The notes under the pieces are model-generated. The model was not told where the DNA came from. It made no database searches and saw only the letters and a program-made list of their open reading frames with translations. A DNA stretch of 64,000 bases. Source: Synechocystis sp. PCC 6714. GTDB lineage: Bacteria; Cyanobacteriota; Cyanobacteriia; Cyanobacteriales; Microcystaceae. Location of the stretch: positions 1,922,001 to 1,986,000 of the forward strand of contig NZ_CP007542.1 in assembly GCF_000478825.2 (NCBI RefSeq), in the 5' to 3' direction. Shown here piece by piece: positions 58,926 to 64,000 of this stretch. Numbering within the stretch: the first letter of the stretch is position 1; each line of letters begins with the position of its first letter. A program made the translations under genes and the position numbers.

Positions 58926-60266
58926 TTAAAGCTGCTGGGCCCGACTTTGGGCTTGATTAATTAAAGTTCGAGCTTGATCATAAACGGTGGTGCCTGGCTG
59001 CACCTTTTGTAATTGGCTAATAATTTGGCTAATTTCCCCTTTAATGCGGTTGCGGCCTTGACTATCACTGCTGGGGGGCAGATTAGTTAATAGGTTTTGA
59101 ATTTGAGTTTGGGCTTGGTCAAATTGGGCCGTCGCTCCCTGTTCCGCCGCCAAATTGATACGAATTTTACCGAGGGTTTCCGTATATTCGGCCAAAAAAG
59201 CTTGGGCTGACAAATATTGGGCATCCTGGGGTTGCACCGTTTGCAATCTTTGGACAGCTTCTTGGTACAGATTGAGCACTTCTTGCCATTGGTTAACAGT
59301 TAAAGGGGCTTGGGCAATGGTTTGATCGGCCCGCTGGGCAAATTGTTGGGCCGCCATCACCATGGTTTGGGTTTGATTGGTACCCGCCACTAAGCCGGCC
59401 ACCTGCTGGAATTCCTGTTCATAGTTTCGCAAACGATTGGTGGTTTGGCTTCCGGCCAAGGTTTGCTCTGGAATTAGGGTCAATTGATTGATGGCTCCTT
59501 GCCAACGGTTGATGGCTGCTTGCCGTTGTTCGGGGGTAGTGGCCTGTTCATAACTGGCCTTAGCGGTTTGAACATTCTGCTCCGCTGTGGTCAATGCCGA
59601 TAGGGCATTTTTTTCCTGAAAAACTCTAGCTTCCATGCGTCCCACCTGGGCCCGGGCCTGTTGAAATTCATCAAAGGTGAAATTCCAGGAGCAACCTCCC
59701 ATAAATTGGCAAACCTTCACCGGCTCATAGCCGAGGAACCACACCGGCAACTGGTCTAAATTTTGCTGGGCTAGGCGCACTTTTTCCGCCCCCAATTCAA
59801 TATCCGCCGCGCTGGTGGCATTATTCACCAACTGATCCGCCTGTTCTCCGTGGGCGATCGCCTCGCGGTAATTCCTATCCATGTTTAGATAACTGGGCAG
59901 TAGCAACATGGGGGCCACCCGGGCCACGGGCCGCCGCACCATGGGATAGGGTAGATTCACCAACCAAATTAAGCCCATAAAACCGACTAGACCAGCCCCT
60001 AACACTCCCCCGGTTTTTAACCAGAAACGCCATTGCTGGGCTGTATTTAACTTCGCCGCTTTGGTTAGGGTTTGGTCGGCCATGGTGGGGAACATATCCG
60101 TCACCTGCAACGCCAAATCTTCCTTGCCCAGGGGTTTACCTTTTTCCTGGGCCAATTGGTTTAAGCGCTTCAGAACAATCTCCTTTTGCACCTCAAAGCC
60201 CAAGGATTCCGCTTCCCGATTAATTTCCTTGGTTAAAAATGACTTTGCTTTGGCATTGAGACGCAT
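58926..60266 (-). CDS. Membrane-anchored coiled-coil protein, unknown
   Basis: 446 residues from the ATG at 60266; a TTG at 60296 would add ten. A cytosolic N-terminus (about 85 residues, charged) is followed by one membrane helix (about residues 84-106, GVLGAGLVGFMGLIWLVNLPYP), then a long Gln/Ala-rich helical region (about 125-446) predicted coiled coil, with a Cys pair in VCQFMGGCSW. Repeated motifs of the type AxxxLxxxQ suggest TPR- or SMC-like helices, but no family is recognised. Lies 26 bases from the lnt start on the same strand. Confidence 0.75.
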   Translation of the reverse strand: MRLNAKAKSFLTKEINREAESLGFEVQKEIVLKRLNQLAQEKGKPLGKEDLALQVTDMFPTMADQTLTKAAKLNTAQQWRFWLKTGGVLGAGLVGFMGLIWLVNLPYPMVRRPVARVAPMLLLPSYLNMDRNYREAIAHGEQADQLVNNATSAADIELGAEKVRLAQQNLDQLPVWFLGYEPVKVCQFMGGCSWNFTFDEFQQARAQVGRMEARVFQEKNALSALTTAEQNVQTAKASYEQATTPEQRQAAINRWQGAINQLTLIPEQTLAGSQTTNRLRNYEQEFQQVAGLVAGTNQTQTMVMAAQQFAQRADQTIAQAPLTVNQWQEVLNLYQEAVQRLQTVQPQDAQYLSAQAFLAEYTETLGKIRINLAAEQGATAQFDQAQTQIQNLLTNLPPSSDSQGRNRIKGEISQIISQLQKVQPGTTVYDQARTLINQAQSRAQQL

Positions 60267-60352
60267 AACAGTTTCCCCATCCAAGCTGAAAGGCAACGGC
60301 AGATTATTCCCATTCTATTTTGGCTTGATGGTGTTGCGAGATTATTGATTGG

Positions 60353-61777
60353 TTAAATCAAAGAACGCCAGAGAGTTTGGAGTTTGAGCTCAATTTCTGC
60401 CACTTCTTTGAGGGGATCGGAACCGGCCACAATGCCCGCCCCGGCGTATAGTCTGGCTCGATTGCGGGAAAGGAGGGCGGAACGGATACCGACAATGAAT
60501 TCACTATTACCTTCGCTGTCCAACCAACCCAGGGGAGCGGCATAGAGATTACGGTCAAAGGTTTCATGGCGACGAATTAAATCTTCGGCGATCGCCACAG
60601 GTACCCCAGCTACAGCGGGGGTGGGATGGAGTTGTTCCACCAGGGCCAGGGGATGGATGTGGGGCGGCAGGGGGGCTTGGATTTGGGTCCAGAGGTGCTG
60701 GATATTGGCTAATTTAAGCAGTTTCAGGGAAGAAGCCTGGGGGGTTAAGCCCAATGCCGTGAGGCGCTGGAGCAGATAATCCAACACCGCTTGGTGTTCC
60801 CGCAATTCTTTGGGATTGTGCAATAACTGTTGCCCCAATCGGCGATCGCCTTGGACGTCCGCAGCCCTAGGGGCAGAACCAGCAAGAGCATCGGTGATCA
60901 ACTGTTGATTATGTAAACTCAGTAATCGCTCTGGGCTAGCCCCTACAAAACAATCTCCCTTGCCGTTGCCCCAGGAAAATAAATGGCAATCCCCATACTG
61001 TTGCCGCAGTCTTTGTAAACAATGGGCTGTACTGAACTGACAACCATAGTCCAAATCCAATGCCGTGGCTAACACCACTTTGCTTAACCGTTGCTGGTCA
61101 ATTTCCCCCAAGCTAGAGGCGATCGCCGTGGAAAGTTGGGCCACCTCTGTCTTAGTTAGTCGGGGAGGATTCCCATTAAGGGAAGGGGGCAGAGTATCCC
61201 TAATGGGGTTAACTCGACGGATGGCACTGAGCATTTGCCCAATGAAGTCCACCAACTCGGCAATATTAGTGCTGCTATCTAGACTGATCTGCCAACTTAA
61301 AAGGCAGTGGTGGGGCGCTTTCACCAACTGAATTTGGGGCAAAAAGAGAAAAGAATTGGCAAAGGGACTGGGATTAGGGGTGCGGTCAAAAAAACTAAAG
61401 CCACAAAAAATATAGGGACGTTGACTCCGACCCTGGGCATTGCCAATGGACACCAAGCGTTGGAAACAGTCTTCCGCAAATTGCTGGGCTAAGCTGAAGC
61501 GATACTTACCAGAAATCCTCAGGGATTGACAAATGCCGAAGGCCAGTATGGTTTCCTGCCGCTGGGGATTTTCACCATAAAAATGGACTTGTTCCTGTAG
61601 GTCCAGAGCCCCAAATACCGCTAGGGGATCAACGTCGTCCAGATATTCCGTAAAACTCCACAGACAGACCTGGCCAGGGGACAAATTCCGCTGCTGACCC
61701 AATAGGTAACTGTACAGAACCGGAGAATTATCGAGGGAGCATGGATGACGGTCGAGGAGGGGTGTCGCAACGGACAT
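60353..61777 (-). CDS. menF: Isochorismate synthase
   Basis: Converts chorismate to isochorismate, the entry into phylloquinone synthesis (vitamin K1, the PSI quinone). 474 residues. Chorismate-binding domain features: QRLSKVVLATALDLDY, DCFVGASPERLLSL, DALAGSAPRAADVQGD, NPKELREHQAVLDYLL, LHPTPAVAGVP and LYAGAGIVAGSDPLKE. The short length and RTHE-like AGxGIV end fit the isochorismate synthases rather than anthranilate synthase. The start ATG at 61777 is the first in frame. Confidence 0.93.
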   Translation of the reverse strand: MSVATPLLDRHPCSLDNSPVLYSYLLGQQRNLSPGQVCLWSFTEYLDDVDPLAVFGALDLQEQVHFYGENPQRQETILAFGICQSLRISGKYRFSLAQQFAEDCFQRLVSIGNAQGRSQRPYIFCGFSFFDRTPNPSPFANSFLFLPQIQLVKAPHHCLLSWQISLDSSTNIAELVDFIGQMLSAIRRVNPIRDTLPPSLNGNPPRLTKTEVAQLSTAIASSLGEIDQQRLSKVVLATALDLDYGCQFSTAHCLQRLRQQYGDCHLFSWGNGKGDCFVGASPERLLSLHNQQLITDALAGSAPRAADVQGDRRLGQQLLHNPKELREHQAVLDYLLQRLTALGLTPQASSLKLLKLANIQHLWTQIQAPLPPHIHPLALVEQLHPTPAVAGVPVAIAEDLIRRHETFDRNLYAAPLGWLDSEGNSEFIVGIRSALLSRNRARLYAGAGIVAGSDPLKEVAEIELKLQTLWRSLI

Positions 61778-61844
61778 CAGGGACGATCAGAAATAATCAA
61801 TTCAGAACTATTGAGTTTCGGAGACCGCTGTACCCATTACCCAA

Positions 61845-61915
61845 AGCGGGTGAGGGGAATCGAACCCCTATCATTAGCTTGGAAGGCTAAGGTTTTACCA
61901 CTAAACTACACCCGC
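61845..61915 (-). tRNA. tRNA-Gly (anticodon TCC)
   Basis: 71-nt cloverleaf. Acceptor GCGGGTG/CACCCGC with discriminator U, anticodon arm TTAGC-CTTCCAA-GCTAA giving TCC (codon GGA), T-loop TTCGATT. CCA not encoded. Sits between menF and a lipoate-ligase-like gene. Confidence 0.96.
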
Positions 61916-61980
61916 GTGTTTTCCTAGCGTCCCTAAGATTAACATATTTTGCCTGGAGTTTTATCAGGAGAACTTTTCCG

Positions 61981-62775
61981 TTGTCCATCTTTCCCCCTGC
62001 TCAGTCTTCCCCCTGGCGCTTATTGCCCTATATCCAAGCCCCCGGTGATTTACAGATGGCCCTGGATCGTTGGTTATTGGAAGATTATTTCCCCCGCACC
62101 GGGCGATCGGTGTTGCGCTTCTATGGTTGGTCCCAGCCGACCATTTCCCTAGGTTATCTACAAAAATCCTGGCCAAACCATTGGCGGCAATTAACATGGC
62201 AGGGTCAATCCTTGGCTTTAGTGACTAGACCCAGTGGCGGCCGGGCTGTACTGCACCAGGGGGGCTTGACCTACGCTGTGGTGACAGGAAAAACGGGGGA
62301 TAAACGACGGGAAATTTATCAGCACATTTGTCAATTTCTCATCCAAGGCTGGGGCCAGTTGGGGCTACCCTTGACCTATGGCCAGGGGGGGCGGGGCTAT
62401 ATCCACAATGCTAGTTGCTTTAGTACCGCCACGGTGGCGGATTTAGTCAGTGCCACGGGGGACAAATTAATTGGCAGTGCCCAACGCCAAACGTCCAGCG
62501 CCCTTCTGCAACACGGAGAAATGGTTTGGAACGGCGATCGCCATTTATTTGCAGAAGTTTTTGGCCAAACGGCCCCCTGGCAAAAAACCATCGCAGAGTT
62601 GACGGAGTATCCCAGTTTGCCCCAGGTTTTACAGGTTTTAACGGCCACAGCCCAACAGCATTTTTGCTGTGAGTTACACTGGGAACCCCTAACTCCCTGG
62701 GAGTGGGAGATAGTACAGGTAAAGTGCAGGGAAATCCGCCACCGCCCCGCCTTTTCAAATTCCCCTAGCGGTTGA
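61981..62775 (+). CDS. Lipoate-protein ligase A-like protein
   Basis: 264 residues starting at a TTG at 61981, supported by AGGAGA nine bases upstream. BPL/LplA fold features: QMALDRWLLEDYF, LRFYGWSQPTISLGYLQ, VTRPSGGRAVLHQGGLTYAVV, SCFSTATVADLVSATGDKLIGSAQRQ with the substrate Lys, and QHGEMVWN. Members attach lipoate or octanoate to lipoyl domains, or act as octanoyl transferases. The exact donor is not visible. It stands alone next to tRNA-Gly. Confidence 0.88.
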   Translation: MSIFPPAQSSPWRLLPYIQAPGDLQMALDRWLLEDYFPRTGRSVLRFYGWSQPTISLGYLQKSWPNHWRQLTWQGQSLALVTRPSGGRAVLHQGGLTYAVVTGKTGDKRREIYQHICQFLIQGWGQLGLPLTYGQGGRGYIHNASCFSTATVADLVSATGDKLIGSAQRQTSSALLQHGEMVWNGDRHLFAEVFGQTAPWQKTIAELTEYPSLPQVLQVLTATAQQHFCCELHWEPLTPWEWEIVQVKCREIRHRPAFSNSPSG

Positions 62776-62849
62776 AATTTCTGTAACTTTCGGCGATCGC
62801 CAATAATTTCTGCCGACTGAACGACCAATGCCAACGGTAAAATCAAAGG

Positions 62850-63959
62850 TCAGTTTTCTGCCGGTTTGAGAGACGGATAGTCCGTATATCCCTGCTCCAA
62901 ATTTTGACCGGCCTTACCATAAACAGTCGTAAAGTCGAGTTCGTTCAAGGGACCATCGACGATAAACCGCTCCGGCAAATCAGGGTTAGCGATGAATGGT
63001 TTGCCAAAGGAGACTAAATCTGACTTTCCAGTTTCTAAAATCTGATTTCCCTTCAATTTGTCGTATCCTCCGTTCGTGATGATTAGACCTCGATAGAAAG
63101 GACCGAAGGTGGAAATTACAGGATTAATTACCCCACGGGCATTAAGATCTTCCTCACTTGGCTCCATCAAATGAACATAGGCCAGCTTAAAAGCATTAAG
63201 TTTCTCTAGGGCATAGCTGAAAGTTGTCAAAGGATCGGAATCCTGCATCCCGTGTAATGTATTGCTGGGAGAGAGTTTAATCCCCACACGATCGCCGCCC
63301 CACACCTGACAGACTGCCTCTACCACCTCTAGAAGAAACCGAACTCGATTTTCAATGGAGCCACCATAGTGGTCTGTCCGCTGATTAGAGCCATCTTGCA
63401 AAAATTGGTCAATCAGATAGCCAAAAGCACCATGTAGCTCAACCCCATCAAACCCTGCCTGTCTCGCATTTTCGGCCCCCTGACGAAACTGTTTAACGAT
63501 TTCAGAAATTTCATCGGTTTCCAGGGCCCGGGGAGTGGCTAAAGTTACTTTGCCTGCGGGACCATGGAGTGTCCCAATGGCAGGAATTGCGCTGGGGGCA
63601 ATGGGCAATGCACCGTTAAGCAGGGACGGATGACCAATGCGACCGCTATGCCACAGTTGCAAGAAAATTTTGCCACCCCTGCGATGCACCCCATCCGTCA
63701 CCCGTTGCCATGCTGTAATCTGCTCTGGGGAGTAAATGCCCGGACAGTTGACGTAGCCATTACTCAGAGGCGAAATCATGGTGCACTCGGTGATGATCAA
63801 CCCGGCCGAGGCTCTCTGGCCATAGTATTCCGCCATCAAAGGAGTGGGAATTGAGCCAACCGCCCGCAAACGTGTCATCGGTGCCATAACTATCCGATTG
63901 GGGAGTGTGAAAGCTCCCATCTGAATCGGAGTAAATAAATCAATCTTTGTGTTCGCCAT
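62850..63959 (-). CDS. Old Yellow Enzyme-family alkene reductase (NemA-like)
   Basis: 369 residues. FMN-dependent ene-reductase: LFTPIQMGAFTLPNRIVMAPMT, ITECTMISPLSNGY, FLQLWHSGRIGHPSLLNG, DGVELHGAFGYLIDQFLQDG, NQRTDHYGGSIENR. The catalytic Tyr181 is kept, but the substrate-binding pair His176/Asn179 (HxxN) reads His-Gly-Ala-Phe, with Phe179 (codon 63423-63425). Start ATG at 63959 has GGAGA eight bases ahead. Substrate unknown; quinones, nitro compounds or oxylipins are typical. Confidence 0.92.
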   Translation of the reverse strand: MANTKIDLFTPIQMGAFTLPNRIVMAPMTRLRAVGSIPTPLMAEYYGQRASAGLIITECTMISPLSNGYVNCPGIYSPEQITAWQRVTDGVHRRGGKIFLQLWHSGRIGHPSLLNGALPIAPSAIPAIGTLHGPAGKVTLATPRALETDEISEIVKQFRQGAENARQAGFDGVELHGAFGYLIDQFLQDGSNQRTDHYGGSIENRVRFLLEVVEAVCQVWGGDRVGIKLSPSNTLHGMQDSDPLTTFSYALEKLNAFKLAYVHLMEPSEEDLNARGVINPVISTFGPFYRGLIITNGGYDKLKGNQILETGKSDLVSFGKPFIANPDLPERFIVDGPLNELDFTTVYGKAGQNLEQGYTDYPSLKPAEN

Positions 63960-64000
63960 GGGAGCATCTCCAAAGGAATTTAATTAGATCAACAGCAGGG

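Noticed and set aside
63564-63854. Plus-strand frame within the Old Yellow Enzyme gene
   Set aside because: Shadow of a strongly supported minus-strand gene.

Overview
The window is a cyanobacterial chromosome segment from a unicellular Synechocystis-type organism very close to PCC 6803. Photosystem I (psaL, psaI), photosystem II (psbZ), NDH-1 (ndhO), heme oxygenase 1, ferredoxin-thioredoxin reductase, a flavodiiron protein and CrtISO carotene isomerase show oxygenic phototrophy. The HIP1 octamer GCGATCGC recurs about once per kilobase. The suicide enzyme BioU is present, and the rRNA operon carries one spacer tRNA (tRNA-Ile). From memory, several neighbourhoods match PCC 6803: ho1-hemF-lgt, DUF2811-pth-PSRP3-tic22, antiporter-map-ftrC-hydrolase, ribH-psbZ-M48 and rpmI-rplT. 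That recall was not checked by alignment. I see no insertion sequence, prophage, CRISPR array or clear genomic island; this is core chromosome.

Layout. 0-10 kb: end of cobJ, deoC, trpD, tRNA-Pro, ycf66, rpmB, an unknown gene divergent from ho1, then ho1, hemF, a Uma2-type gene, lgt and a DUF985 cupin. 10-20 kb: psaL-psaI with a structured 3' region and terminator, ldpA, crtISO, a VanY-type peptidase, a gamma-carbonic-anhydrase-like protein, a Nudix hydrolase, panD, ndhO-citH, DUF2811-pth, PSRP-3 and tic22. 20-33 kb: natB-like binding protein, CPA1 antiporter, tRNA-Cys, map, ftrC, a degenerate alpha/beta hydrolase, VKOR-thioredoxin fusion, flv3, PHP phosphoesterase, a DUF2779 nuclease and ribH. 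33-45 kb: psbZ, tRNA-Leu overlapping an M48 peptidase gene, rps1, recF, an ABC exporter, rpmI-rplT, lpxD, pyrD, murG, DUF2808 and bioU. 45.3-50.7 kb: a complete 16S-tRNA-Ile-23S-5S operon with promoter, spacer elements and terminator. 50.7-64 kb: an unknown gene coupled to DUF427, a FemAB-like protein, WecA-like transferase with an OmpR regulator, a sugar transferase, a glutaredoxin-like protein, lnt, a coiled-coil membrane protein, menF, tRNA-Gly, a lipoate-ligase-like protein and an Old Yellow Enzyme.

How the genes fit together. Tetrapyrrole metabolism (cobJ, hemF, ho1), quinone and carotenoid synthesis (menF, crtISO), thiol redox control (ftrC, VKOR fusion, glutaredoxin-like) and electron-flow safety valves (flv3, ndhO) all serve the photosynthetic membrane. 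Envelope genes are also frequent (lgt, lnt, lpxD, murG, wecA-like, sugar transferase, vanY, tic22).

I find no convincing large undescribed system. The best unusual signals are local: an M48 peptidase gene whose last codons and stop lie inside tRNA-Leu, an alpha/beta-hydrolase-fold protein that has lost recognisable triad residues, an Old Yellow Enzyme with Phe in the HxxN position, a three-way-junction RNA fold after psaI, a DUF2779 Cas4-like/DEDD nuclease outside any defence locus, and perfect palindromes in the pth and rrn leader regions.
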